A stretch of DNA of 64,000 nucleotides from Symbiodinium microadriaticum. Its lineage: Eukaryota; Sar; Dinophyceae; Suessiales; Symbiodiniaceae. The stretch lies in the NCBI GenBank assembly GCA_001939145.1, contig LSRX01000343.1:414457-478456 (forward strand), in the 5' to 3' direction. The notes beneath the pieces are model-generated. The model saw only the letters and a program-made list of their open reading frames with translations, did no database searches and was not told the DNA's origin. Numbering within the stretch: the stretch's first letter is position 1; every line of letters starts with the position of its first letter. A program made the position numbers and the translations under genes. Shown in pieces: positions 1 through 10,245 of the stretch.

Positions 1-204
1 AGAATTGCGCGAGTACGCTATACTTAGTTACACTGACTACCTTTAAACCCTAAACACCCAAAGATGTCGCCTCAACTCTATACTTAGTTGCACTTACTTT
101 TCAACCCTTCTAGGCCCTATAAAGCCCTTAACATTTTACTTTTCAACCCTATTAGGCCCCAAAACCCCTTAACATTTCGCCTCGGCTCCCTCTCCCCCCG
201 CGGC

Positions 205-2519
205 CTTTCGCTGTACGCTCGGCACCCCGCAGTCGCAGGGGGGCCCGGGAGGAGGTGGCGCTTCGTCCCCCCACTGGAAGAACCTCGGGTTTAGGGTTTA
301 TAGGGTTTGTCTATAGGGTTTTCGGACCGCCTGGGGTTGAGGGCTGCTTTGTTTGTTGTTTTGGATATAGTTTGGGGGATTCAGAGTTGCCGGCTTTCGT
401 CCTGGAGGCTTGTGCTATAGTCGGGGTATGGGTATCAGCATGAAGCTGCTTCTAGACTTTCGATACGGGGACGCTGGGAACCTCCACGTGACTCACGTGG
501 TTGTTGCTTCAACACTCCTGCGATCATGCCTCAGGAAATATGTACAGCGGTCGATTGCTGCTCAACACTCTAAAACCCCATCCCTCAGACCTAAACCGTA
601 CACACCGAGCCCCAAAGCCCAAAGCCCGCAGATTACGAATCAAAATCCTCAAAATACCGCTCAACCCTAAACCCTAAACCGCCTTATGTACTCGCCCTTA
701 AGGTCTGCTAGGCTGAAAGGGACCCGAAACCCTTAAGACCCTAAGCCCTAACCCCTAAACTCTCAACCCTAAGCCCTGAACTCTAAACCCTAAACTCTAA
801 ATATAATTCCTAAACCCTAAACTCTAAACCCTAAGCTCTAAAGCATCCTAAACCCCAAAGCCCTAACCCTCGTACCCCTGAGCCCAGGGGCTGGCAGGTG
901 CGCTGCGCGCAGCCGAAGAACGGTCTCCCTTGGTTCGGGCCATCCTTGCGCACCACCAGGCTCATGCTCCTAAGGAGGGGGGGTCTTGCGCAGAGGCTTA
1001 GGGTTTAGGGTTTAGGCGTTGGGGGATTTAGGGTTTAGGATTTAAGGTTCAGGGTTTAGGGTTACCGGGTTTAGGGTATCGGATTTGGGGTTCAGGGTTC
1101 AGGGCTATAATATGGGCCCATATAAAGGGGTCTCATAGCAGCATAATGTTATTCTACAACCGCTTTTTCGCAAAGGGCCCATTAAAGGTTCTCATGAAAA
1201 GGCTTCTTGGACGCTGCAGGGGTTGTGATGGTTCTTGTAAAGGATTCGAGAAGGGCACGTAGTTCTCATCATAAGATCTTTAAGGGCTTATAGACTCAAA
1301 CCCTAAACCCTAAAGCCTAAACGTCTTATAGACTCCATAGACGGGTATGAGGGTTTAGGCCCTAGGGTGTGGGGATCGTGGTGGCTCCTTGGATTTGAGG
1401 CCTTATAGGGTTTTCGGATTTATAAATAGGGTTTATAGGGTTTCGGATTTATAAATAGGGTTTANGCCCATTAAAGGTTCTCATGAAAAGGCTTCTTGGA
1501 CGCTGCAGGGGTTGTGATGGTTCTTGTAAAGGATTCGAGAAGGGCACGTAGTTCTCATCATAGACTCAAACCCTAAACCCTAAAGCCTAAACGTCTTATA
1601 GACTCCATAGACGGGTATGAGGGTTTAGGCCCTAGGGTGTGGGGATCAGGGTGTAAGGTCTGGGGCTTCGGGCTTGACGGTAGGGTTCTAAGCCTATGGG
1701 GTTTAGGGCTTTCGGGTTTCAGGGGGTGCGCAGTGGGTCCGCAGGCTCTTAGCACTTCGAGTACTTCGGGCTGCTTTGCGTCGTTTTTTTGGCATTTGGG
1801 GTTCGAGGTTGCTGTGGGGATTTGAGCATGTAAGCGCTGTGGGAGGACATAGAACTCCTCTTCATTTGTCTCCGGTTGGCAGGTGCATCTCCCAACAACA
1901 CCAGAATCCCGGAACCACAGTGCCGTTTCCTCACACACTAAAATCCCCAATCCCCCAAACCATACAACCCTAAACCCTACAACCCTAATTGTTAACACCC
2001 AAACCCTCAATCATCCAGGGTATGGCTGGCAAAATATGGCTGGTAAGAACCCCAATATATACCCATGGGGCCCTTCCAGAAAGCACTTCTAAATCCCTAT
2101 CTTATCAGAACCCCTAACAGAATCCCTCAATGGTACGCCTGGCCCAGATATAAACTCTTATAGCTCCTTTATACAAACCTCATAGAACCTCACAGAACCC
2201 CCTATCCGTGGAAGAACAGAATACAGAAGCCCTATACAACCCCATTTTCATAGAACCCTATGAAATCCCCTGTATATAGAACTCCATATAGAACCTGGAC
2301 CACCCTATAAAATCCCCTCAAAAGACGCCTCATAGAACCCCATAGAACTCTGAACAATCCCTCTCAGCCCTAAACCGAAAAAAACTCTAATGCCCTTTAT
2401 AGACCCCTAAACCCTAAACCCTAAGCACCAAGGTACGGCTGGCCACAGAAGCACGGCGGCCCATCCGCGACAGCTGGCGGCTGACCAGGAGCTCCTGCCT
2501 GTGGTCCCCGTGGTGGCTC
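205..2519 (-). CDS. GRF-type zinc-finger protein, three exons, 3' end outside window
   Basis: Three minus-strand exons join in phase. Exon 2437-2519 ends with PPCFCGQP. Exon 892-969 reads SMSLVVRKDGPNQGRPFFGC followed by AQRTCQ. Exon 205-283 starts FFQWGDE and then opens a second copy, PPCDCGVPSVQRK. Together they give the GRF pattern CxCG, K(D/E)GPNxGRxF, C...C, FFQW. GRF fingers bind single-stranded nucleic acid in APE2, NEIL3 and TOP3-type proteins. The first intron has a GT donor, the second needs a GC donor, and the last exon ends AAAG before GC. The upstream edge of exon 2437-2519 lies in a local duplication, so its start is uncertain. Which parent protein carries the fingers cannot be told. 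Confidence 0.7.
1177..1647. repeat. imperfect tandem duplication (about 200 bp) split by a short spacer
   Basis: The block starting GCCCATTAAAGGTTC at 1177-1377 recurs at 1466-1647, almost identical but lacking 19 bp after CTCATCAT. A single n at 1465 sits exactly at the junction, so the second copy could be an assembly join. It lies in the long intron of the GRF gene. Confidence 0.75.
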
Positions 2520-2530
2520 CTTGGATTTGA

Positions 2531-2655
2531 GGCCTTATAGGGTTTTAGGATTTATAAATAGGGTCTATAGGGTTTCGGATTTATAAATAGGGTTTATAGG
2601 GTTTCGGATTTATAAATAGGGTTTATAGGGTTTAGGATTTATAAATAGGGTTTAG
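2531..2655. repeat. 28-bp minisatellite related to TTTATAGGG
   Basis: About four to five copies of a 28-bp unit combining TTATAGGGTTTCGG with ATTTATAAATAGGG. A shorter array of the same unit is at 1400-1465, preceded there too by GTGGCTCCTTGGATTTGAGG, so the whole segment was duplicated. Confidence 0.75.
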
Positions 2656-3385
2656 TATAAGTCAAGGTTTTCGGACTTAGGGTTTGTAAGATGTTTAGAG
2701 GTTTGCGAAGGGTTCCCAAAGGGTCTTAAGATGGGTTTGTAGAGGTTTAGCAGGCCGCCAAAAAGTTATTGTTACCGGCAGAATTTTGTACCCGAGCCAA
2801 ACGAGTCGCAGTAGAGTACAGAGTTATGGTACAGCATATACGTACAACTAGAGTAAAAACACAAGTTTTGCTGGGAGTTGCACAGCTTGTGTGGATGGAA
2901 CAGCTCGGGACCAACTTCGCGCTGGTGCAGCGAAATTCTTCAAGGCATAGCGGCCAAGCGCAAGTATTGCTGGATTGCAAGAATAGTACTTTTCAGGATT
3001 TTGACAATGAGTGAGTTGCCTTGGCCGTGATGGTAGTTCTTGTCGGCAGTACTTCACATGTCTGCTTTGTTTCGACGAGGGTCTCACAGAGTAGCAGGTA
3101 CGGAAGGCAGGGACTGAAGGTAGTCCGTAGACAAGAGTTGCAATTGGGGTTCAACTCCGTGCTTCAGACATGCATGTTGCAATGTTTGGTTTTCCATAGG
3201 TGAATAACAAAACCTAGGCTTCTACAGGTGCTTTAAACAGCTTTCCTACATGGCCGGAACGAGCTGAAGTCCATTCTTAACCTGTTTGCCGTCAGGGGGG
3301 GGTCTTCCGAAATAGTGGGAACAGGATGATTGCTGTACCTCTACGTGTTTTTTGTTGGCTCGAGTCCGTACTTAATATGCGCACT

Positions 3386-4558
3386 CTACCTTGGCAAATA
3401 AGAACGCCCAGGCTCGTCCGAGAACTGGAAGAAGCCGCAGCTTTGACACTTCCAGAAGGTACGGCCTAAGTTAGGGCCTTCCTTGCGCACGGTGAGCAGC
3501 GTAATTGTCTGTCCGCAGGTGCACTGCCGTGTCTCCTGGGGTGCCTCCGTTGGGTTTTGGAACGGGGCTCCCATCTGTCCTGGCGCGAAGGAAGGAGCTC
3601 CGAAGAGGTCTTGAGGTGCTGCTCCCATCTGTCCGGATGCCTGGACTGGAGCTCCGAAAAGGTCCTGTGAGGGAGGGGCTCCCATCTGTCCGGCGAAGTT
3701 CGCCCCGAAGTCCTGTGCAGGAGGGAATCGGGCCTGTCCGCTCTGTGCTGTTGGCAGGCTCTGGCACGCTTGACCTCGTGGTTCTATCGACCCGTTCTGC
3801 TGGCGGGCAAACTGGTTGGAAAAAGTTGGTGGAGTCTGTGGCCAGCTGTTTTGGGGGTGCTGCTGCATGCCGGGCCGCACATGTGCTGGATCATTAAAGT
3901 GGTGGGGGGGATTGGGCGCTGCGAAGGGAGGCCGCATATGTGCTGGATCATCGAAGCCGCGGGGGGCACTGCCTTCCGGCGCTGCAAACAAGGCACTGGA
4001 TTCGGGCATCGGCTGCTGCCGCATCCCGCGGTGGTGCTCCGTCGCTCCTTGCATGGAAGCTTGTGGCTGGGCGAATCCATTTTGAAAACTAGGCATGTGG
4101 CTCGGAGGCTGTGCCTGCACGGGCGGGGCGGCTGCAGGGCCTGGACCTGCCTGGAAGGTAAAGCTGTCCATGCGAGACTTCGCATCCTGGGCACACTGCT
4201 GGTATGGGTTGAGGCCGCTATCCGCCCCTGCTGGAGCATCCACTTGGGTCCCCCCACATCCGCCCGGCCTGGGATGGCCCCAAATCTCATCCTTCGGCAC
4301 GCCCCCGAAACTGGTGGGCGGATACCCTCGGACTTCATCCTTCTGCACACCTCCGAAGCCAGTAGGGGGATGGCCCCAAATATCATCTTTGGGCACACCC
4401 CCGAAGCCACCCGGCTCGGCACTAAGCGGGTTAACCCACCCCGGATTGCCGAACTCCATGGACACACACGCAATGGCAGACTCAACCCTACGAAATATGG
4501 TGGCTCTCTTTGAGCCATACAGGCCATATAGTTGAAGGATCATGAGACTACTTAGCAA
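3386..4558 (-). CDS. single-exon GRF zinc-finger protein with Gly/Pro/Gln-rich repeats
   Basis: A 390-residue open frame. The C-terminus carries a clear GRF zinc finger: Cys346-x-Cys348-Gly, KEGPNLGRTF at 360-368, Cys371-x2-Cys374, then GFFQF. The N-terminal half has three 16-residue repeats of the form GFGGVPKDDIWGHPPT near residues 50-100, two DPAHxRP motifs, and three GQMGAP...QDLFGAP repeats before the finger. GRF fingers bind single-stranded DNA or RNA; the rest looks disordered. Met34 (MEFGNPGW, position 4459) is an equally good or better start than Met1. It lies 0.9 kb upstream of the split GRF gene on the same strand, which suggests a local duplication of the domain. Confidence 0.75.
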   Translation of the reverse strand: MLSSLMILQLYGLYGSKRATIFRRVESAIACVSMEFGNPGWVNPLSAEPGGFGGVPKDDIWGHPPTGFGGVQKDEVRGYPPTSFGGVPKDEIWGHPRPGGCGGTQVDAPAGADSGLNPYQQCAQDAKSRMDSFTFQAGPGPAAAPPVQAQPPSHMPSFQNGFAQPQASMQGATEHHRGMRQQPMPESSALFAAPEGSAPRGFDDPAHMRPPFAAPNPPHHFNDPAHVRPGMQQHPQNSWPQTPPTFSNQFARQQNGSIEPRGQACQSLPTAQSGQARFPPAQDFGANFAGQMGAPPSQDLFGAPVQASGQMGAAPQDLFGAPSFAPGQMGAPFQNPTEAPQETRQCTCGQTITLLTVRKEGPNLGRTFWKCQSCGFFQFSDEPGRSYLPR

Positions 4559-4639
4559 CCGATGGAAGGCTCCGATAGTACCCTCATAATGGCCTTCTAG
4601 CGACCTCTTGGTTCATAATGCCCTTGTAGTACCCTTGTA

Positions 4640-4645
4640 GTAGTC

Positions 4646-4683
<38 letters not shown>

Positions 4684-4704
4684 TGTGGTGGTAGTGGTAG
4701 TAGC

Positions 4705-4764
<60 letters not shown>
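4640..4764. repeat. (GTA)n microsatellite
   Basis: About 40 GTA triplets with one interruption around 4681-4700. Open frames of poly-Val, poly-Tyr or poly-Leu across it are repeat artefacts. Exon-like sequence (GSNVLELRQKPP on the plus strand, near 4825-4880) follows but is not secure. Confidence 0.95.
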
Positions 4765-4765
<1 letters not shown>

Positions 4766-5028
4766 CCCTTGATACGACTCCATAAACCCATCGAACAAAG
4801 CAGCTACCAAAGCCACTCTCCGGAGGCAGCAACGTGTTGGAACTGCGCCAGAAACCTCCTCGGCAGTCGCCGTCGCAACCCTAAGCCCTGTATAACCCTA
4901 AACTCACTGGGCCCTCAACCCTAAACTCTAAACTCACCGGACCCTGAACCCTAAACTCACTGGACCCTAAACTCTAAACGCAATAGACCCTACATTAAAC
5001 CCTAAACCCTCACACGGAATCGCTTCAG

Positions 5029-6708
5029 CTTCCCGCGTGCACATCCACTCCTCCGTCTTGTTGGCGTACCTCCGCGGAGCAGCGCTGTAAGCTCACCAGG
5101 CGCAAGGGTTTCGGGCTTAGACTTCGAGAGTTTACGGTTGGAGGAAGAGGAGGAGCAAGAGGAACGACGGCTCAAACAGGATGACAAAATGATACAGTGA
5201 GTACCTTGGCGATGGAAGGTGCTGATGATGGACATAAGGGTTGTTTGCTGCGTCCTTCGTATCCCTTTCGAAGTGATCACGTGCTATGATAAACCAAACG
5301 GCTATAATCCAATTTAGGGTTTCGGGTTGGGAGCTCTGGAAGGCCTTCGAATCTAAGGCCTACACGCCCTGAACCCTAGAACTTCAACCCCAGTCAAAGC
5401 CTAACTAAGCCCTAAACCCTTCTACTCTAGGTTCCCGAGTGACCCCAGAATGATTTTCTTGTTATTCAGTTTTAATAAGGGAACCATACCACAAAAAGGG
5501 CAAAAGGGTACTACTCAGGAACCTAGTACTAACACCCTATAAACTCCTCATCAGAAGGCCCCTCCTGCAGTCACTGCTGGACTCTTCGGTTACACCCTTC
5601 TACTCTAAGCCCTAAAGCCCTAAACCCCTAAACCCCTAAACCCCTAAACCCCTAAACTCCTAAACCCTAAACCCCTAAACCCTAAACCCTAGAAAGGGAC
5701 TGCAGAGGCGCACGTGGCTTTAGAGATGAGCCGCAGGTCCACCAGGGAGTTCGAACAGAGCTGAAACGGCGAAGGCCTGAGACTCTCCCAGGTCGGGTTT
5801 AACGTTTAGGGGTTTAGGGTTTAGGGGTTTAGGGCTTTTAGGGTTTTAGGGTTTCGGTTCGGAGAGGCTGCGCGATTGTAGGGTTTTAACGGCTTGTAGG
5901 CGTGCAACTGTAGGACTTGGGCGTCCAGGCTACAGGCGAGTTAGTCTTTCAAACTTGTAGATGCTTTTCCACTCAAATTCAGGGTTTGGGATTTGAAACA
6001 GAAAACAAGATGTAGGTCTTGGATTCAGGATCAGGATTCAGGATCACCTCACTTTACAGGGCATTGTACAAGAGCAGCCTCAAACTCCGAAAACCTGGTG
6101 AAACTGAACCATATTGAGAAACAAACCCGAATAAACCCTAACCCTCTCAACCCTGAACCCTCTCAACCCTGAAGCCTTAAGCCGAAGCCTTAATCCGCTT
6201 GGAAGACACTGGCACATGCTACCCTAAACCGTCCTCAGCCCCTGGACCCTGTTTTCTCCAACATAGACCCTGAACCCTTAACCCCAAACCACATGGGTAG
6301 TTTTCCAAGTCAGGCTCCCTCTTTAGGTCCCCAATATAGTACAGCACCCTTAAAAACAGGGATCCCAAAAGGGATCTTTCTTAACCCTATACACCTCTCC
6401 TTCATATACTACGCTTCGAACCCACCTTCGCCTTCCCATCCTAAACCCTAAACCCTAAACGCCTAAAGCCCTAAACCCCAGCCCTAAACCCCTAAATCCT
6501 AAACCCGTAAACCCTAAACCCTAAACCCCAAAAACCCAAACCCCTAACCCTAAACCCCTAAAGCCCTAAACCCCTAAAGCCCTAAACCCCTAAAACCCTA
6601 AACCCCTAAAGCCCTAAACCCTAAACCTCTAAAACCCCTAAACCCCTAAACCGTCCCCACGCAGAGCTGTCCAACTGGGAGCCCGTCGAGCCGGCCCCTG
6701 CGATGTAG
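5029..6708 (+). CDS. 3' end of an unidentified plus-strand gene, four exons
   Basis: Exon-like blocks 5029-5086 (ends before GTAAGC), 5121-5196 (ends before GTGAGT), 5706-5791 (CCCAG before GTCGGG) and 6665-6708 (after ACGCAG, ending with TAG). Phases of the last three agree. The second block encodes a charged helix, LRLEEEEEQEERRLKQDD; the last reads LSNWEPVEPAPAM then stop. Introns hold CCCTAAA-type repeats. The first exon can be read in two frames, so its product is uncertain. No family was recognised; a coiled-coil segment is the only visible feature. Confidence 0.5.
5590..5695. repeat. telomere-like CCCTAAA/CCCCTAAA array in an intron
   Basis: A run of CCCTAAA and CCCCTAAA units, directly followed by the exon at 5706. 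The opposite orientation (TTTAGGG) resumes at 5805-5850 on the other side of that exon. Confidence 0.9.
6291..6380. mobile_element. left part of an inverted-repeat element (ATGGGTAGTT family)
   Basis: The sequence from ACATGGGTAGTTTTCCAA through GGTCCCCAATATAGTACAGC and GGATCCCAAAAGGGATC matches the complete element at 55024-55131, but the right terminal repeat is missing. Confidence 0.5.
6430..6655. repeat. telomere-like array, CCCTAAA and CCCCTAAA mixed
   Basis: About 25 degenerate heptamer and octamer units in one orientation, ending just before the terminal exon at 6665. Confidence 0.92.
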
Positions 6709-6744
6709 TACATCATGAGCCTTGGAAGGGGGCGAAGGCACCGA

Positions 6745-6845
6745 AATGTCGGGGCCTTAATAATTACCCTAACCCTCCAGGTACCTGCTATATAGGGCCC
6801 TCCCTCTATAGTAGGAATAGCGCTCCTTCAAGTTAATAATTCTCA
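6745..6845. mobile_element. composite of two inverted-repeat element ends
   Basis: GGGGCCTTAATAATTA, the terminal motif of the commonest short element in this window, runs straight into CCAGGTACCTGCTATATAG, the terminal motif of the element at 30391-30653. A nested or rearranged insertion is likely. Confidence 0.45.
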
Positions 6846-6984
6846 CCTCGTACCTCGAATTTCATATTTCACCGGGCCCTGCTATTTCACGTGCCTCGTC
6901 TACCTCGTAGTTACAACCGCGTGTACTAATTTATGTCAATCTCGGAGTTTTTTCATTCAGGTCCATGGGCTGAGCAAACTCAGC

Positions 6985-7608
6985 GAATTTGCCGCAAATT
7001 CAGCTGAATTGGGGGTCTGGCCCCCTGCCTCCGAGCCCTGAGCTTAGGGGTGGAGGGTCGAGGGATGTCGAGGGCTGAGTTGGGTGAGGGGTCACCTTCG
7101 AATTTGCCGCAAATTCGCCAGGCCAGCCTGGCCAGCCCATTGGGGTGGAGGAGTGGCCACCCCAAAATCTCGATTCCGGCAAAAAAGACACCACCAGGAA
7201 TTGAGACCTGCGCACGCTTCCCAAGAGGCTTCAAGGCCAAGTGTGTGACAACTGTGCTGGCAGGCTTGCCACTTCCCACGCCCACAACCATCAAACTTCG
7301 AGAATTCCCATGCAGCGAATCTGCCGCAAATTCGCTGGATTCAGGAACCGGCCCTCAGGCCGCCCCTCCTCCCGCCCTCACACTAGTGACCCAGGGTCAG
7401 GCTGGTCTCCAGCGAATTTGCGGCAAATTCGTTGGGGGCGAATCCTCACTCCCCTTTACGTTGGCCAGGCTCCTCCACCCCGCCTCAGGGTCCCAGCTCT
7501 CCTCACCCTCCCTCCACCCACCCCCACTCCCCTCCACCCCCATTGGCTGGCGGCCAGGCTCCTCCACCCCGCCACGGTTCCTGAATCTAGCGAATTTGCG
7601 GCAGATTC
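6985..7608. repeat. cluster of five 17-bp palindromes, GAATTTGCCGCAAATTC
   Basis: Near-perfect palindromes at 6985-7001, 7100-7116, 7317-7333, 7414-7430 and 7592-7608. The first three have C at the centre and the last two have G, so the cluster flips orientation. Copies 3 and 5 each have one change. Several extend to AGCGAATTTGC...GCAAATTCGCT. Intervening DNA is GC-rich, and GGCCAGGCTCCTCCACCCCGCC occurs twice (about 7463 and 7553). The 194-residue open frame across it (7050-7634) is probably incidental. Bidirectional binding sites or a small mobile palindrome are possible. Confidence 0.85.
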
Positions 7609-7915
7609 GCTGCCCTGGCTCCTGGCCAGGTTAATTGGCTGGGCTGGGTACCCCTACTTCGGACCTCGGCACATCGCAATTTCGGGTCTTATTTCGGGAC
7701 GGTTACCTCGCAATTCTCTGATGAGGTCGCTGACGTCGCTATAATTTGGGCAGTTCAAGGGTTCCTGGAAGGGTACTACCAGGTCAGTACTAGGCCAGTG
7801 GCCTTATTGTCACTGGTGATCTGGGCTGCGTTAAAGTTTGTTTTACGTGGCAGACGCAGTTCTTCATTATAAGCTATTTTCCGGGCCTTAAGACAAATCA
7901 TGCCAGGGGCCAACA

Positions 7916-8110
7916 AAAACCCAAACTGCAGCGTTTTGATGAACGCTTTCGACACGTGTCCGTCATTAGCCCCACCCCTCCCCCTCACCCCCCCAACCGC
8001 GAAAGCAAGAGAGGGGGGGCAAAATACGCCAAAACTGCAGCGGTCTTAAGGCAAGTTCTCGACACATGTCCGTCATCAGCCCCCGCCCTCCTCACCCCGA
8101 CAGCAAGAGA
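7916..8110. repeat. imperfect tandem repeat, about 110-bp unit
   Basis: The block AACTGCAGCG ... CGACACGTGTCCGTCAT ... CCCC ... GCAAGAGA at about 7925-8012 recurs at about 8032-8112 with CGACACATGTCCGTCATCAG. Both copies contain ACRTGTCCGTCAT. No gene is evident between 7750 and 8320. Confidence 0.65.
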
Positions 8111-8327
8111 ACAAGCCTGAAACAAGAGCAACCCGCGAAAAGCAAGGAGAACGCCATGGAAAATGAGGCGCACCGGCCTAGGAATAAGGGATACTATTAC
8201 AAGATTTCGTTTTGGGCTGGCAACAATTTGGATAGGGTTTTGGGGCATGGTGTAGTATAACAAGGAACCCTCAGGAATACAGTACTAATCATTCTGGCCG
8301 TACATTAACTAATGCACAAATCCTTCT

Positions 8328-8798
8328 ATGAATGACAGTGCCAGCAGAATATGCCTATGCATATGGCGAGATGTACATGTACCCGTCCATGTCTCCACCT
8401 GCGCTCGCAGTCAAAGGTTTCAAGCCCTGATACATGCAGGGATTCGCATTTCAAGTGCTGAGCCCTACTGCCCCTGCCTTTATAGGCCTCAAAAACAAAT
8501 CTACGACCAAGACAAACCTACGACCGTAACAGTGAAGTCTGAAATCGAACAGCTTGAAATGGGCTGGTGCGACCTAATACATTTGCGCTGCGAAGGAGAC
8601 AACCTGCAGCAGAGTTTCCGATGGAAAGGATGTGAGTGTCAGAGCACTTCAGTCTCTAAGTACAGTTCTGGAAAAAGGCGAATAAACATGCAGGGAACGG
8701 ATGGGGTGCAGATAGACGAAACACATAACCAGGTTGACAAAAAATGCATCATCAGGGAAATAAGTATGTATTTAAAATTTATGAATGTTTATGAATAA
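8328..8798 (+). CDS. open reading frame of 156 codons, doubtful
   Basis: The longest plus frame between 7.7 and 9 kb. It has no recognised domain, no repeats and average composition with scattered cysteines. Its AT-rich 3' end runs into a CA/TA microsatellite. It could be a chance frame; the length in AT-richer DNA is the only support. Confidence 0.25.
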   Translation: MNDSASRICLCIWRDVHVPVHVSTCARSQRFQALIHAGIRISSAEPYCPCLYRPQKQIYDQDKPTTVTVKSEIEQLEMGWCDLIHLRCEGDNLQQSFRWKGCECQSTSVSKYSSGKRRINMQGTDGVQIDETHNQVDKKCIIREISMYLKFMNVYE

Positions 8799-8894
8799 CA
8801 TGCACATAAACAATGAATTAGATAATTCAACATAAACAAACCAACCACATTACATATACTTACACATATAAACAAATAAATACATAAAAATGAA

Positions 8895-9000
8895 TAAATA
8901 GATCATATATATATATATACACACATACGCCTTTATATGTATGTGTGTGTGTATATATATATATCACATACACACACACACACAGACATACACATACATG
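8895..9000. repeat. TA/CA dinucleotide microsatellites
   Basis: Alternating TA and CA/TG runs. Cys/Val- and Tyr/Ile-rich frames across it are artefacts. Confidence 0.9.
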
Positions 9001-9098
9001 GTGCAGCGTCGCCCACACTACATATAGACTACAGCCTAGGCACAGAGAAGGTCGAGAAGCTCTCAATTTGGGCAGGGGCTTTCAGGCAGCACGAGAGC

Positions 9099-9598
9099 AT
9101 GAGCTCTAGCGGAACTTCTGGCCCCACCAGGGTTTACGACAACTTCCAGTTTATGGCTCAGAAACAAGATCCGGGCTTAGGGTTTAGGGCCGGCAGTCAT
9201 ATTTCTTCGTTCAGTCGATATTGGCAGACTCTCAGATCTGTGCGGAGTAGGTGCACCATGTAAACAGCGGAACATGAAGCGTTTCGTTGACTAAAGCAAT
9301 CGAACACACAACGATACGCTTAAACTAGACTTTGGGCTTCAGAAACCCCAGCCCTGATAGCTGGAACCCTCAACCCTAAACCTCTAAAATCCCCAATCCT
9401 GAAACCCTGAAAAAACCAGACTCCCTAAACCCCTTGGTTTAGGGTTTAGGGTTTACGGTTTAGGGCTTAGGGCCTAGGCCCAAAAATCCCCTGATCCGGA
9501 AACTTTCTGGCGGCCGTGGGGCTGATAGGTTCCCGCATCGAGAGGCCCGATCATATCAGCATAGCCATGCGCAGTGACCTGCAGATGCTACACTTGGG
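9099..9598 (+). CDS. possible 5' exons of a plus-strand gene
   Basis: An ATG at 9099 opens MSSSGTSGPTRVYDNFQFMA, a plausible start ending near a possible GA or GC donor (about 9170). A second coding-like block near 9543-9598 reads RPDHISIAMRSDLQMLHL after GCATCGAG. Linkage between them, and to the exons at 10.8-11.3 kb, is inferred only from strand and spacing. No domain was recognised. Confidence 0.4.
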
Positions 9599-9957
9599 AT
9601 GAGGTTAAGGGTTTAGGGTTGAGGGTTTAGGGTTGATGGCTTTATGATTTGACGGGCTGTGGATGGTATGGGGTTTGAGGATCTTAAAATTTTTCGGGCT
9701 TTAGTGCTTAGGGTTGAAGGCCTGTGGGGGTGCAGGGTGTGTTGGTATTGAGATGGGAAGACGTTAGTCTGAAAGCTATGTCGCAAGGCTTCTGAGAAGC
9801 CGTAGGGCCCAAACCGCAAGTTGCAAATCCCACAGCCGTAAACCGCTGCCTTTAAAAACCCTCCTGTCCATTTCTATACCCTGAAGCAAATTTCCCGAGA
9901 AGCTGCGGCCAGATTGTTTCGTAAATTCAGGAATGCCCCAAAAATCACCATAGGACC

Positions 9958-10031
9958 CCTGCTTAAGCAACCCAAACTGAAAGGCTTTCCCTTAAAGCTT
10001 AAGCAACCCAAACTGAAAGGCTTTCCCTTAA
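9958..10031. repeat. perfect 36-bp tandem duplication
   Basis: GCTTAAGCAACCCAAACTG plus AAAGGCTTTCCCTTAAA occurs twice head to tail with no change, indicating a recent duplication. Confidence 0.9.
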
Positions 10032-10174
10032 ATTGAATGATTCTGGGGATCCTAAACCCTAAACTGTGAAACCGAAAATGCTCTCAAACCCCAGAATCAT
10101 AAAACCCTAAATCTAAAGCCCTAAACCCCCAATTCCCAAAAACCCTAAATCCTGGAGACCAGAAACCCCAAAGC

Positions 10175-10245
10175 CCTAAACCGAAAGGACTGGCCATCTG
10201 CCAGCCTGGTTGTCTGCAACATGTCGGCCTTCGAACTTCACCTGC
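10175..10245 (-). CDS. possible exon, unidentified
   Basis: The minus strand reads VKFEGRHVADNQAGRWPVL after the acceptor-like GTGCAG, with GT following. The plus strand is also open here, so the strand call is weak. Confidence 0.3.

Noticed and set aside
4584..4924. Poly-Leu, poly-Thr, poly-Tyr and poly-Val open frames
   Set aside because: They are all translations of one (GTA)n microsatellite on either strand; no unique coding sequence supports them.
7050..7744. Plus frames of 194 and 167 codons
   Set aside because: GC-rich sequence low in stops with Pro/Ser-rich content; the reading crosses five palindromes without regular phase, so a gene is unlikely.
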